Shown here: in pieces, positions 12,074-22,998 of the stretch
How positions within the stretch are numbered: the stretch's first letter is position 1
How the letters are laid out: every line of letters begins with the position of its first letter
NCBI RefSeq assembly: GCF_009389715.1
Contig: NC_052392.1
Span: 29,586,592-29,650,591 of the forward strand
From: Phoenix dactylifera
Taxonomy: Eukaryota; Streptophyta; Magnoliopsida; Arecales; Arecaceae
Length of the DNA stretch: 64,000 nucleotides
Direction of reading: 5' to 3'
Made by a program: the position numbers and the translations under genes
The notes under the pieces: generated by a model
Database searches by the model: none
The model's input: the letters and a program-made list of their open reading frames with translations, nothing else
Told to the model about the DNA's origin: nothing

Positions 12074-13271
12074 GAAACTGCAATAGCTCCACTCACCACT
12101 GCGACTGCCTTTTAGATGTGGCCCCTCCCTTTGAACACCAGGTTGACCAATAAGTTGTTTGAATAAGTTGAGCCACAACAACGTACAATATCTTGTTGGA
12201 ATTAATATATAATTGAAAGTTTTTTTTTTTTTATGAGGTGCACCGGCTCCTCATACTACATGCACGCGAGTGAAACCAACAAAATTAGAAAAAAAAAAAG
12301 TTGGCAAAGAGAATAAGAAACATTCGCTTGATTTTTTCAACCCATCAGAATGATGTGCCGCAACTTTCTAATATATTTCTTTAGCATGACAAGTTTTCTC
12401 CTTTTCCTTTTTTTTTTTATACAAGAAAATGAGGTGTCCTCTTTGTAATCTTTTTATTTTCCCTTTGTTGAAGGCATGTTATACTGAAATAGGATAGCAC
12501 ATTATTTTCTTTTTGGTAAATAATAACACATTATTCGATGATAAGTTATTACTAGATGGCATTTTTAGATGGGTCGTTTCCAACTTCGGCTTTCGCATAG
12601 GCACATTTCTTTTTATTCATCAATTTAGGCTTTCTCATCGAGTTGCTTATAGAGAATTCACCTAGACTTCTCCCAAGTGCGGTTACATTAATTGTTGGTT
12701 CTGTAAATTAAGAGAGCTGCATGGGAACCAAGTGTGCTGCTACAGCTCAGGGTAGGCTACGCAATAGGCTGGTTTTGATGGGCTTGACGAAATGGTGCAA
12801 GCTTAAACACCATGGACTCCAAGAAATTGAATAGGGACTTGGCTTGGCTTAATACTACACTGGTCTTAAGCTAAGCCGAGCAAAGCATAGACAAAACTTC
12901 CAAGCTCAAGCTTAATAACTTTTAGCTCCAAACCAGGCCTCTGCTTATCTCGTATGGACTTGTTTGTACTCGTAAAACCAACTAAACACCTTTACAACAA
13001 AATCAAATGTATTAAAGATGGGAAATGTGCTGCCTTGACATCCCCTATGCCAATTAGCCACTTGAGAACAAAATCTATTCTGAACTTTTCTAGATCGATA
13101 AGCCTCTCTGGAGCTTTGCTAGAGATTCAGAAACAATTTTCAAGATACAGTGAATGATTCTTTGCCTTGTAATTCAGAAACAATTCAGATCAAGGCAAAA
13201 AAAATTAGTTAAATTATATTTGAAAAAAGATATTTGAAAGAAAAAAACAATTTTCACAAAAATAGAAAATA
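12074..13271. other. Intergenic, no recognisable gene
   Basis: AT-rich sequence with several T-runs. The stretch around 12750-12950 (GGCTTGACGAAATGG, CCAAGCTCAAGCTT) has the feel of a degraded repeat, but no ends were found. Confidence 0.5.
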
Positions 13272-13344
13272 TTCCGTTGCCGGGACTCGAACCCGGGTCT
13301 CTCGGGTGAGAGCCGAGTATCCTAACCAGCTAGACTACAACGGA
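13272..13344 (-). tRNA. tRNA-Glu(CTC)
   Basis: The minus strand folds as a full 73-nt tRNA: a 7-bp acceptor stem TCCGTTG/CAACGGA with discriminator A, a D-arm with TAGCTGGTTAGGATA, an anticodon stem CTCGG/CCGAG with loop CTCTCAC (anticodon CTC, decoding GAG), and a T-arm CCGGG-TTCGAGT-CCCGG. A T-rich Pol III terminator (ATTTTC) follows within ten bases of the 3' end. It is transcribed away from the PPR gene, whose start codon lies 96 bp to the right. Confidence 0.97.
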
Positions 13345-13440
13345 TGTGATAAGGTTCTGAAATATATATAATTATGGCAAGACGCCTAACCACTTCCCAG
13401 CCTTCAACCACCGCTGCCGCTTGGAGACACCAATGATTCA

Positions 13441-15255
13441 ATGAACCGACCCACGAGCTGCCTTGCCACGGCTTTGGGCAAAAAGATCGTAGAAGCAGTT
13501 TCCGGTGGAGCAATCCAAGAAGCGCTTTTTCTCTACAAACAACTCCATTCCTCCGGAATCCATGGAAGCCCATCCTTCCTCCCATCCCTTCTCAAAGCTT
13601 GCTCTTCCCCACAATCCCTCGGCTTCGCCCTCCAGCTCCATTGCACCTTCCTCAAGACCGGCCTCATCTCGGACACCGTAACCATGAACTCCCTCCTTTC
13701 CATGTACTCAAAGCACTCCATGATTGAGTACGCACGCCTACTGTTTGATACAGCGCCGCTGAGAGACACCGTCACTTGGAATTCGATGATGCATTGCTAT
13801 GTTAGAAATGGGTATGCCTCCGAATCCATGGAAATGGTCCGGGAGATGCACTCGGTGGGATGCATGCTCAAGCCCGAGCTGCTTGCTGCCGTCCTTTCGG
13901 TCTGCGGTCGTGCACGGAATTTGGGCCTTGGAAGAGCCATTCATGCTCACTCAATTCAGAATGGAGCATCTGAGTCATGTGTTCTCTTGCCTACCGCCTT
14001 GGTCGACATGTACTCGAGATGCCAAGATTTGCATGCAGCTATAAAGGTGTTTAGTTTGATGCCCGAGAGAAATGTTGTTTCTTGGACAGCAATGATCACA
14101 GGCTGCATAACAAATGGAATTCATGATGTGTCCCTCGAGATGTTTCGAGGGATGGGAGCCGAAGGAATTAAACCAAACAGGGCAACAATAGTTACCATCT
14201 TACCGGCTTGCGGTGCATTGCGTGCTTTGAAGCATGGGAAAGAGATCCACGGCTATGTTCATCGACATGCGTTTGAATTGGAACCTCAAATAGTTGGAGC
14301 CTTGATAGACATGTACAGTAGATGCAAGGGAGCATCAAATCTGGCTTCTCTTGTTTTTGAGAGAGCCGAGGAAAGAGATGTTGTCATATGGAGCTCGATC
14401 TTGAAAAACTCTTCTAGGAATAGCGACTACGTTGGAACGTTGAAACTTCTGCATGAGATGAGGAAAGATGGCATCAAACCAAACCCAGTCGCAATGCTGG
14501 GAGTGATTGCCGCCTGCATCGGCCTCTCATCCATGGGTCACGGGCAAGGAATACATGGCTACATTCTAAAATCTGGCCTCATTTCAGATACTTTCGTTAG
14601 GAATTATCTCGTAGACATGTATGCTAAAAGTGGATGCCTGGATTCTTCCATCCGAATCTTTTCTGAGATGCCTGTGAGGGATTCCATCTCATATACTAGT
14701 ATGATTGCAGGCTATGGTCTGCATGGTCGTGGCGACGATGCCTTGAGGCTTTTTAACGAGATGTCGGAGATGGGAGTCGAACCTGATGGGATCACGATTC
14801 TTGCAGTTTTATCAGCATGTAGCCACTCGGGTCTCGTAGGCGAGGCAAAGAAGCTGTTTGATAACTTGGGCAGAAGTTGCGACATTCTTTTGAGTTCAGA
14901 GCATTATGCTTGCTATATTGATCTTTTGGGGAAATCTGGAAAGCTTGAATATGCCTGCGACGTCATGAGAAATATGCGCATGAAGCCAAGCCCCAAAGTT
15001 TTGAGTTCATTGGTATCGGCTTGCAGGGGGCATGGCAGATTTGAGGTGGCAGAGAAGTTGGCCTTTTGGCTGATCAATACCGAACCAGAGAATGCAGCAA
15101 ACTTTACGTTATTGTCAACGATATACGCTGAGGCTGGTGATTGGTTTAAGGCAGAGGAGATCAGGAGGGCAATGAGGGAGAGGGGATTGAAGAAGAGCTC
15201 TGGGAGCAGCCAAATACAAATGGGAGCAGAGATTTGTTGCTCGTCTGTCATGTGA
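13441..15255 (+). CDS. Pentatricopeptide repeat (PPR) protein, PLS/E subgroup
   Basis: A 604-codon uninterrupted single-exon frame, the usual structure of plant PPR genes. Tandem 31-36-residue repeats include NSLLSMYSKHSMIEYARLLF, ALVDMYSRCQDLHAAIKVF, ALIDMYSRCKGASNLA, YLVDMYAKSGCLDSSIRIF and SMIAGYGLHGRGDDALRLF, followed by YIDLLGKSGKLEYACDVM and a C-terminal E-type region ending RERGLKKSSGSSQIQMG. No DYW domain follows. Such proteins bind single organellar transcripts and act in RNA editing, splicing or stability in mitochondria or plastids; the target cannot be read from this sequence without computing the repeat code. The first ATG at 13441 is taken as the start because repeats begin soon after it; a targeting peptide there is short and not obvious. 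It is the only clearly intact host gene in the middle of the window. Confidence 0.93.
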   Translation: MNRPTSCLATALGKKIVEAVSGGAIQEALFLYKQLHSSGIHGSPSFLPSLLKACSSPQSLGFALQLHCTFLKTGLISDTVTMNSLLSMYSKHSMIEYARLLFDTAPLRDTVTWNSMMHCYVRNGYASESMEMVREMHSVGCMLKPELLAAVLSVCGRARNLGLGRAIHAHSIQNGASESCVLLPTALVDMYSRCQDLHAAIKVFSLMPERNVVSWTAMITGCITNGIHDVSLEMFRGMGAEGIKPNRATIVTILPACGALRALKHGKEIHGYVHRHAFELEPQIVGALIDMYSRCKGASNLASLVFERAEERDVVIWSSILKNSSRNSDYVGTLKLLHEMRKDGIKPNPVAMLGVIAACIGLSSMGHGQGIHGYILKSGLISDTFVRNYLVDMYAKSGCLDSSIRIFSEMPVRDSISYTSMIAGYGLHGRGDDALRLFNEMSEMGVEPDGITILAVLSACSHSGLVGEAKKLFDNLGRSCDILLSSEHYACYIDLLGKSGKLEYACDVMRNMRMKPSPKVLSSLVSACRGHGRFEVAEKLAFWLINTEPENAANFTLLSTIYAEAGDWFKAEEIRRAMRERGLKKSSGSSQIQMGAEICCSSVM

Positions 15256-15534
15256 AACAGATATATAACTGAGATGGCAAGACATCCAGGAGTATGTATT
15301 CGCTTAGTCGAAGGAGAGGATATATGCGAGCATTATATGCGACAGATAATCGTTAAAATAAATACCCTCGCTCTATCCTCTATCCCTTTTCTGTCTTTGC
15401 ATACTTAGTGAGTTAAAAGCTATAGATAGTTCTACAGTTTTACAACTCAAGAACTCATCCAAAATGACTTGCATATCCGCGATGATAACATCTGTCACAA
15501 TTTAGGACCTCATTCAAAATGGCTAGCCATAAGA

Positions 15535-15543
15535 TATTAAATA
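15535..15543. repeat. Left target-site duplication of the Mutator-like pair
   Basis: TATTAAATA, repeated exactly at 55072-55080, 39.5 kb away. A 9-bp duplication is typical of Mutator-like transposons. Confidence 0.75.
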
Positions 15544-15578
15544 GGGGTAATTAATTCCCCACCCTTCAAAAGACCCCG

Positions 15579-16162
15579 TGTCACGCCCCCGCCTCTGCGA
15601 GGCACGTGAGGCACCTAGTGCCCATGTGGGGGCCACATGAGGGGGGGAACACGGGGCTCCCCTGCCAGATATTGTCCAGTTCTGGGGCTTCACGCAAGCG
15701 TCCTTCACCCCTCCCCGGTTTTGTTTTCCACCCAAAATGCGTCTACAGGATTAGGAGACACCCGCCTCATATGCCCAGGCTCTGGAACGAGTCTTTCCGA
15801 TGTGGGACTATTGGGCCTCACATCCTTCCCACCATCAGACAAGAGCCGTCCTCGGCTCTGATACCAAATGTCACGCCCCCGCCTCTGCGAGGCACGTGAG
15901 GCACCCAGTGCCCACGTGGGGGCCACATGAGGGGGGAACACGGGGCTCCCCTGCCAGATATTGTCCGGTTCTGGGGCTTCACGCAAGCGTCCTTCACCCC
16001 TCCCCGGTTTTGTTTTCCACCCAAAACGCGTCTGCAGGATTTGGAGTCACCCGCCTCATATGCCCAGGCTCTGGAACGAGTCTTTCCGATGTGGGACTAT
16101 TGGGCCTCACACCGTTCCCACCATCGGACAAGAGCCGTCCTCGGCTCTGATACCACCAAATC
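15579..16162 (-). mobile_element. SMART-A tandem array, left part (two LTR copies)
   Basis: LTR copies at 15579-15822 (244 bp) and 15869-16111 (243 bp). On the minus strand each runs TGTGAGGCCCAATAGTCCCA ... GGGGGCGTGACA. Between copies lie about 46 bp holding only a primer-binding site (TGGTATCAGAGC, initiator tRNA-Met) and a purine tract (GATGGTGGGAAGGG). That is the minimal LTR-PBS-PPT-LTR layout of SMART/TRIM elements. The left TSD ccccg is at 15574-15578. The last spacer (16112-16162) switches at the PBS from SMART-A to gypsy-type leader sequence. Confidence 0.85.
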
Positions 16163-17280
16163 TGTCACGCCCCGAGCCCGAGGCGCGGCAGACGCCGCAC
16201 GCCCGCACGGCGGACCGCACAGGCGTGCAAGGCATCGGATTACATCAAAGCAAATACAGATGTTCAATACTTTATTTAAGGATTAATAGCAGATGCTTAA
16301 AATTGACAAAATACTTAAAATCATTCAAAAGCAGTCTTACAAAACTCCAAAATAACATATGCCAACATAATTCAAATGTCCAAACTAAACTAACTAAAAT
16401 GTCAAAAACTGAAGAATCATCGGAATTCTAACGCACTCCCCAATCCCGTGCGATCAAGCCTCTGGATCTGAAAAACGAAGAAAACAGAATAATGAGCTAC
16501 ACTAGCCCAGTAAGCAACAAAATACCCCAGAGTGGGGTCAGAGCATATCAGATCAAAATACAGGATAATGTTTGAAACAAATCACAAATAATATCATTTT
16601 TGTTTTTATAAAACTCTGATATCATAATCTCAACATGATAGGCTACGGCCACGTAACCCAGTGGCATGGGTTGCACAGAGTGCCAGAAACCACTATTGTT
16701 AGTCACCGGTGGAAACGGTGTCCAGAAACCACTATTCTAATCACCGGTGGCGCGGTGTCGAAACCGGTTCCTCACAGAATACAAGTCGACAGGTCCAACG
16801 TATAATCCCCATTGGCGGGGCCAGAACAGAACAGACAGATCATAGCCATGCTGAGAATATATATATATATATATAAACAGATTTCATAAATTTTTCAGTC
16901 ATAGTTTACGGATTTCAGAGCATAATTTTCAAATGAAATTTAACATGCCAGACCCATTTTACTAAATACAAAACATATTTCAGAATTTAATCTATTTATC
17001 TGAAAATCACACTTGAAGTATTAAGTTACTTACCTCTTCTCGCTTAATTCCTACTTCAGATAGGCGGATCAGGTTCACCTGTTTAAATTTAATTAATTTT
17101 TTGTTAATATCAGAATTAAGCAAAAATCCAAAAATAATATTATTGGACACGGCCCAACAGGGCCCATAGTTAGCCCATAATGGGCATGGCCCGATAGGCC
17201 CATATTGGGCACGGCCCAATGGGTTCGGGTTTCGGGTTCCGGGTTTCGGATCCGGGTTCGGGTTCCGGGCTTGGATCTGA

Positions 17281-17412
17281 AAAGGGCCCAAGCTGGGCCC
17301 ACAAGGGTACTGCCCGACTGGGCCCAATCGGACTGGACTGGGCCCAAGTTGGGCCTGCAGTGGACTGGGCCCAAGTTGGGCCTGCAGTGGACTGGGCCCA
17401 ACGGGCCCAATT
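17281..17412. repeat. GGGCCC-centred minisatellite in the gypsy LTR
   Basis: Two perfect 27-bp units (CTGGGCCCAAGTTGGGCCTG...) follow several partial GGGCCC motifs. The second LTR carries the same array at 24117-24248. Neighbouring TTCGGGTTYCGGG runs are a second simple repeat. Confidence 0.85.
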
Positions 17413-17901
17413 TGGCCCGTGATGGGCTCCTCCTTCCCCAAACCCCCTCACGGGCAGAGGAAGCAGGAGAGACAGAAGAGAGAGGGAGAGGGCCAGCCCG
17501 GGTGGCCTCCGGCCTCCTCTTGGTCGACGGTCAGCCGGCCGCTGGCGGCCGGCGGTTTGCGGCGGTGACTGACGAGGAAGAGACCGAGAGTGGTCTCGGT
17601 TTGGGGCCAAAACAAAGGGAGGAAAGCATGCATCGGCTAAGATCGGAGAGCACAAACGGAAGAGGGCTTACAGGCAGTCGGCGGAAGTGGCGGATCTCGG
17701 CCGGGGGAGGCTCGGTCCGGTGTCAGACGGCGGCGGCGACGCTTGAACCCAAGGAGATGGGTCTCAGAACAGGGGGTGGCTGCGAGGGGGATCCGGGCGG
17801 CGCTTGGTCGGGAGGGTACACCGGTCGGAGAAGAGGAGGAGGGAAGGAAGAAGAGGAGGAGAAGGAGCTCGGGATGCCCTAGGGTAAGGAGTAGATGGGG
17901 C

Positions 17902-17907
17902 TTTATA
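17902..17907 (-). promoter_or_regulatory. Gypsy LTR TATA box inside a perfect-arm palindrome
   Basis: TATAAA on the minus strand lies at the centre of arms GATGGGGCT/AGCCCCATC (17894-17915; second LTR 24730-24751). It is placed about 230 bp into the LTR, as expected for U3. Confidence 0.6.
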
Positions 17908-18137
17908 GCCCCATCGCAACGGTTCTCCGCCGCGATGTCAAGCGAGATCCACGGCCGATTCACGGCCGTGGATGGACTAGGAGGGGCGCCGCGGGGATCT
18001 CGCGGCGCCCTTGCCTTGTTTGCCCCTCCGGAGGAGCCGGAGAGGATCGCCCACGCGATCCTCTGTTCCGGCTCCTTCCCCAAATGAATCGGGGCTGAAG
18101 TCGGCGAGGGCTGCCGACTTCAGCCCCGTGTCTCACA

Positions 18138-18151
18138 TTCTTCCCCCCTAA
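18138..18151 (-). promoter_or_regulatory. Gypsy polypurine tract
   Basis: Minus strand AGGGGGGAAGAA immediately before the 3' LTR start TGTGAG; primes plus-strand DNA synthesis. Confidence 0.85.
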
Positions 18152-18180
18152 AAAATTTCGTCCTCGAAATTTAACATACC

Positions 18181-21100
18181 TTAGCTTGCAAAAAGGTCCG
18201 GATATTTTTCCTTCATCTCATCCTCCAGCTCCCACGTGGCCTCTCGTTCTGAGTGATGGCTCCACTGGATCTTAACATAAGGAATCGTGCGCCTCCTCAA
18301 CACTTGCTCTCTTCTATCAACCACACGTACAGGCTGCTCAGGATATGTCAAATCTTCTCTAAGCTGCAAGGGAGCCACTTCTACCACATGGCTCATATCT
18401 GGAATATACTTTCTTAGCATGGAAACATGAAAAACATTGTGAACTCCAGACAGTGAAGGTGGAAGTGCCAATTTGTAGGCCACTGCTCCTACTCTTTCCA
18501 GAATCTCAAAGGGGCCGACATAGCGTGGACTAAGTTTTCCGCGTATTCCAAATCGCATCACCCCTTTAGTAGGAGACACTTTCAGAAACACATGATCTCC
18601 GACCTGAAATTCTAATTCCCTTCTTCTATTATCTGCATAACTTTTCTGTCTGCTCTGAGCTATCCGGAGGCGTTCCCTGATCAGCTGGATCTTCTCTACT
18701 GTTTGTTGCACAATCTCGGGGCCCATAATTCTTCTTTCACCAACATCATCCCAACAGATAGGTGATCTACACTTTCTTCCATATAGAGCCTCATAAGGTG
18801 CCATTTGAATACTTGCCTGGTAACTGTTATTATATGCAAACTCAACCAAAGGTAAGTGACGGTCCCAAGAACCTTTCATATCCATTACACAAGCTCTTAG
18901 CATATCTTCCAAGGTTTGAATGGTTCTTTCTGATTGGCCATCAGTCTGAGGGTGGAAAGCTGTGCTGAAGCTCAGAGTGGTCCCCAAGGCTTTATGCAAA
19001 CTACTCCAAAAGTGAGATACAAACCGCGAGTCCCTATCGGAAACAATGGATACGGGTACTCCATGCAACCTCACTATTTGTTCAATGTAGAGCTCTGCAA
19101 ACTTTTCCAAGGTCATTCCTACCTTGAATGCCAAAAAGTGTGCCGACTTTGTCAATCTGTCCACAATCACCCATATAGCATCATAACCTTTAAGAGTGCG
19201 AGGCAACCCGGAGACGAAGTCCATAGTGATGTGTTCCCACTTCCATTCAGAAAGTGGTAGGGGCTGCAACAACCCTGCCGGTCTTTGATGCTCTGCTTTA
19301 ACTTGCTGACATGTCAAACACCGAGCCACAAATTGTGCAATTTCTCTCTTCATATTATTCCACCAAAATGTGCCTTTCAAAGCCTTATACATCTTAGTAC
19401 CCCCAGGATGCACTGTATATCCAGTATTATGAGCTTCCTTCATAATTTCATTCTTTAAATTGGAGTCATTTGGAATACACATTCGGTTCCTGTATCTCAA
19501 TGATCCATCCTCATGAAGTCTGAATTCTGATTGAGAACTTGATTCAATATCACTTTTAAGCTTTTGCAACTGAGGGTCATCTGCTTGAGCAATCCTGATC
19601 CTCTCTATCAAGGTAGGTTGGACACGTAAATTTGCCAATTGTGCATCGGAGTCATGCCAACATACCTCAATTTCTGCTCTCCTCAGATCTTCCAGAATTT
19701 TCCTCTGAGAGGTGAGTAAGGCAGCAATACTACCAGTGGATTTTCTGCTCAGTGCATCTGCTACCACATTAGCTTTTCCCGGATGGTAATGAATAGACAA
19801 ATCATAATCCTTCAGTAACTCTAACCATCTTCTCTGTCTCATGTTTAGTTCCTTCTGGGTAAAAAGGTATTTCAAACTTTTGTGATCAGTGTACACCTTA
19901 CAAGATTCACCATATAAATAATGTCTCCAAATTTTTAATGCAAACACAACAGCAGCAAGTTCCAGATCATGAACGGGGTAGTTCTCCTCATATGACTTTA
20001 ATTGTCGGGAAGCATATGCAATAACCTTATCATTCTGCATCAGTACACAACCCAATCCTTTCTTTGAGGCATCACTGTAGATGGTATAACCTTCGCCACT
20101 ATAGGGAAGGGTAAGGATGGGAGCGGACACCAAACGTTGCTTAAGCTCCTGGAAGCTCTGTTCACATTTATCTGACCACTCAAACTTAACTCCTTTACGA
20201 GTTAGTCGAGTCAAAGATGCAGCAATAGAGGAAAAATTCTCAACAAATCGTCTATAATATCCTGCTAGGCCCAAGAAGCTGCGAATCTCAGTAACACTAT
20301 TGGGTCTGCTCCAGTTGACCACTGCCTCGATCTTCTTTGGATCCACATAGATACCCTCTTTAGATATTACATGCCCTAGGAACATCACACTGTCTAGCCA
20401 GAATTCACTTTTCTTCAACTTACCATACAACTGCTCTTGTCTTAGGGTTTCCAGTACTAACCTCAAATGTTGCTCGTGCTCGGCCTGGCTCCCAGAATAG
20501 ATCAAGATATCATCAATAAAGACTACTACAAATTTGTCCAGAAAGGGTCTGAACACCCTGTTCATCAGATCCATAAAAGCTGCAGGGGCATTTGTCAGTC
20601 CAAAAGGCATGACCAAAAATTCATAGTGCCCATAGCGAGTACGAAAAGCAGTTTTAGGCACATCTTCAGCCCTTATCTTTAATTGATGGTACCCAGAACG
20701 AAGATCAATTTTAGAGAATATCTGAGCACCCTTTAACTGATCAAATAAGTCATCAATTCTTGGTAGAGGATACTTGTTCTTTATTGTTGCTTTATTTATC
20801 TCTCGATAATCAATACATAATCTCATACTACCATCCTTCTTCTTTACAAATAAGACTGGAGCTCCCCAAGGTGAAACACTAGGTCTGATGAAACCCTTAT
20901 CAAGAAGATCCTGCAACTGCTCCTTTAATTCTTTCATTTCAGCTGGAGCCATTCTATAGGGGGTCTTAGAGATTGGTGTGGTACCAGGAATTAAATCAAT
21001 TGCAAATTCAATTTCTCTATCTGGTGGCAAGCCAGGAAGGTCTTCCGGAAAGACATCAGGGTATTCATTCACTACTCGAATATCTTCCAATCTTTGATCT

Positions 21101-22782
21101 GATTGTCTGGTGTCAACCACTGTGGCAATATACGCCATACTCCCCTTTCTAAGCAGCCGCTTAATTTGCATAGCGGAGACAACTCGAGGGGAGGTATAAG
21201 CACCACTCCCTACGAAGCTGAATTCGGTATCTCCGGGGATCTGAAAGTTTACCCGTTTCTCATGGCAATTAATGGTGGCAAATTGTGATGCTAACCAGTC
21301 CATACCGAGGATTATGTCAAAGTCATGCATATCTATAACTATTAAATCAGCAGGCAAGTCTCTACCTACAATCCGAATTGGACAAGTCTTGCAGACCTGA
21401 TTACCAATCATCCCACTCCCTGCAGGCGTGCTAACATGCAGATCATACTCTAATTGCACACAAGGCAGGTCATGTTTTTGCACAAATGTAGATGACACAA
21501 AGGAATGCGTAGCACCAGAATCAAATAGTGTATGAGCATAAATAGAAGCAACTGGCAATGTACCTGACACCACCGTGTTGGATGCCTGAGCATCCTGCTG
21601 AGTCAGTGCATAAATACGACCCTGTGTGCGCAGTCTCCCCCCTTTCTGCTGCTTAGGAGAAGAAGGCTGAGCTGACTGAGCCGGAGCAGGAGAAGCTTGC
21701 ACTTGCTGGTTTCTTGAAGTTTGAGGCCTCTGAACTGATCGAAGGTCCTGTTGAGGACACTCAGCTACCTTATGACCCTGCTGGCCGCATCTAAAACAGG
21801 CACCAGATAATCGTCTACAGTGTTCAGTCTTATGCATACCACCACATGCATCACACTTCTGCTTCTCTTGCTGAATAGTCTTTCCATCAGATCCTTGCTT
21901 CCCTGATTGCCAAGATTGGTTATGTGATTTTGCAGTTTTGCTAGAATTCTGTCCACTGCGAGCATCATAATCTCTGCTTCTCTTCTTTTGTTTCTTATCT
22001 TTGGCATCATAGGTTTCTTTCCAGACAATTTCCAGATTCTTAGCCCTGTCTACCAGATCATCATAGTTTGTCGAGTTTATTGCGGCCAAACTCCGACGTA
22101 AGTGAGGCTTCAATCCTTCTTCAAATCTCCTCATCCGAGACTCTGCATCCATGACGAGGGTGGGAGCAAACCGAGATAGCCTGTCAAACTCTGCCTCATA
22201 CTCATCCACAGTCATAGTTCCTTGATTCAGATTGAGAAATTCCCTCTCCAGCTCCCTCAGGCGACTGGAGGGAAAATACTTGGAGTAGAATGCTGTGCGG
22301 AATCTCTGCCAGGTAAGCGCCTCATGCTCGGGTGCCAATGTGCGCTCCACAGACATCCACCAATGATGAGCTCGGTCCTGAAGCATATAGGTGGCAAATC
22401 TGACCTTCTCTTCATCGGTGCACTCCATTGCCCTGAAGGCTTTCTCCATTTCATTTATCCAGGTTTCGGCCTCTTGAGGACTAGTGGTGCCTTTAAAAGC
22501 CGAAGGTGCCATCCTCTTGAATTCTGCTATACTCCTTCTTTGCTCAGGAGGAGCAACATTCTGCTGGACTGGTTGCTGAGGTTGTTGCCTCTGTTGGCGT
22601 ACTAACCCGACGACCTCCTCGATCAGTTCGAGCACCCGAGTTTGATTTCCGGCGGCAGCTTCTGGAGTTGATTGACCCTGGGTCCCTGAGTTATGCGGTG
22701 CCTCGCCCGCTTGGTTAGTAGGGGCTCTTCCCCGAGGGCCCCTGACCATCCGATTCAGGCTACAGACACGACGAGGCGGCAT
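18181..22782 (-). CDS. Ty3-gypsy Gag-Pol polyprotein with chromodomain
   Basis: An uninterrupted 1533-codon frame. Gag spans residues 85-260, with zinc knuckles near 310-342 ([14 protein letters not shown]). The protease has DSGATHSF at 421. Reverse transcriptase covers about 600-780 with FIDDILIYS at 755 (the F-I-D-D form of YXDD). RNase H follows, with [10 protein letters not shown] near 902 and [11 protein letters not shown] near 964. Integrase has an HHCC finger (H1117/H1124, CLTC 1154-1157) and catalytic D1187, D1248 (VSDRDSRF) and E1284 (DGQSERTIQ). A chromodomain-like tail at about 1485-1530 ([19 protein letters not shown]) would steer integration to marked chromatin. Gag-pro-RT-RH-IN order is the Ty3-gypsy order. 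Everything needed for autonomous transposition appears present; activity is not shown. Confidence 0.95.
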   Translation of the reverse strand: MPPRRVCSLNRMVRGPRGRAPTNQAGEAPHNSGTQGQSTPEAAAGNQTRVLELIEEVVGLVRQQRQQPQQPVQQNVAPPEQRRSIAEFKRMAPSAFKGTTSPQEAETWINEMEKAFRAMECTDEEKVRFATYMLQDRAHHWWMSVERTLAPEHEALTWQRFRTAFYSKYFPSSRLRELEREFLNLNQGTMTVDEYEAEFDRLSRFAPTLVMDAESRMRRFEEGLKPHLRRSLAAINSTNYDDLVDRAKNLEIVWKETYDAKDKKQKKRSRDYDARSGQNSSKTAKSHNQSWQSGKQGSDGKTIQQEKQKCDACGGMHKTEHCRRLSGACFRCGQQGHKVAECPQQDLRSVQRPQTSRNQQVQASPAPAQSAQPSSPKQQKGGRLRTQGRIYALTQQDAQASNTVVSGTLPVASIYAHTLFDSGATHSFVSSTFVQKHDLPCVQLEYDLHVSTPAGSGMIGNQVCKTCPIRIVGRDLPADLIVIDMHDFDIILGMDWLASQFATINCHEKRVNFQIPGDTEFSFVGSGAYTSPRVVSAMQIKRLLRKGSMAYIATVVDTRQSDQRLEDIRVVNEYPDVFPEDLPGLPPDREIEFAIDLIPGTTPISKTPYRMAPAEMKELKEQLQDLLDKGFIRPSVSPWGAPVLFVKKKDGSMRLCIDYREINKATIKNKYPLPRIDDLFDQLKGAQIFSKIDLRSGYHQLKIRAEDVPKTAFRTRYGHYEFLVMPFGLTNAPAAFMDLMNRVFRPFLDKFVVVFIDDILIYSGSQAEHEQHLRLVLETLRQEQLYGKLKKSEFWLDSVMFLGHVISKEGIYVDPKKIEAVVNWSRPNSVTEIRSFLGLAGYYRRFVENFSSIAASLTRLTRKGVKFEWSDKCEQSFQELKQRLVSAPILTLPYSGEGYTIYSDASKKGLGCVLMQNDKVIAYASRQLKSYEENYPVHDLELAAVVFALKIWRHYLYGESCKVYTDHKSLKYLFTQKELNMRQRRWLELLKDYDLSIHYHPGKANVVADALSRKSTGSIAALLTSQRKILEDLRRAEIEVCWHDSDAQLANLRVQPTLIERIRIAQADDPQLQKLKSDIESSSQSEFRLHEDGSLRYRNRMCIPNDSNLKNEIMKEAHNTGYTVHPGGTKMYKALKGTFWWNNMKREIAQFVARCLTCQQVKAEHQRPAGLLQPLPLSEWKWEHITMDFVSGLPRTLKGYDAIWVIVDRLTKSAHFLAFKVGMTLEKFAELYIEQIVRLHGVPVSIVSDRDSRFVSHFWSSLHKALGTTLSFSTAFHPQTDGQSERTIQTLEDMLRACVMDMKGSWDRHLPLVEFAYNNSYQASIQMAPYEALYGRKCRSPICWDDVGERRIMGPEIVQQTVEKIQLIRERLRIAQSRQKSYADNRRRELEFQVGDHVFLKVSPTKGVMRFGIRGKLSPRYVGPFEILERVGAVAYKLALPPSLSGVHNVFHVSMLRKYIPDMSHVVEVAPLQLREDLTYPEQPVRVVDRREQVLRRRTIPYVKIQWSHHSEREATWELEDEMKEKYPDLFAS

Positions 22783-22979
22783 TCTGATTCAGTAAAAATA
22801 TATAGATATTATAAAATCATCCAAACAGAATAATACGAAATAGTTAATAAAATAAATAAACATTATCCCCTTATCTGGTTCCTACCCATCTCTCAACCTT
22901 TCTGACGGATCCTACGAATCCTAAAACTTAGGCTCAATATAATTGTTTCAGTTACAATCCCTAGTGATCTTAAACCTGA

Positions 22980-22991
22980 GCTCTGATACCA
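22980..22991 (-). promoter_or_regulatory. Gypsy primer-binding site (initiator tRNA-Met)
   Basis: TGGTATCAGAGC on the minus strand, seven bases after the 5' LTR end, complementary to the 3' end of plant initiator tRNA-Met. Confidence 0.92.
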
Positions 22992-22998
22992 CCAAATC

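Larger units (their letters stand above)
16163..18137 (-). repeat. Gypsy 3' LTR
   Basis: Minus-strand start TGTGAGACACGGGG, end GGGGCGTGACA. It contains a TATA box within a 22-bp palindrome (17894-17915), a GGGCCC-rich minisatellite (17281-17412) and an (AT)9 run near 16860. GC-rich frames across 17007-18098 are composition artefacts. The SMART-A LTRs share the terminal TGTGAG and GGGCGTGACA. Confidence 0.95.

Noticed and set aside
15606..16431. Frames across the SMART-A array (also 24847-26164)
   Set aside because: They repeat with the 290-bp unit and encode no recognisable protein; the repeats explain them.
17007..18098. Overlapping frames in the gypsy LTR (also at 23843-24934)
   Set aside because: Present in both LTRs, GC-rich minisatellite composition, no relation to the element's proteins.
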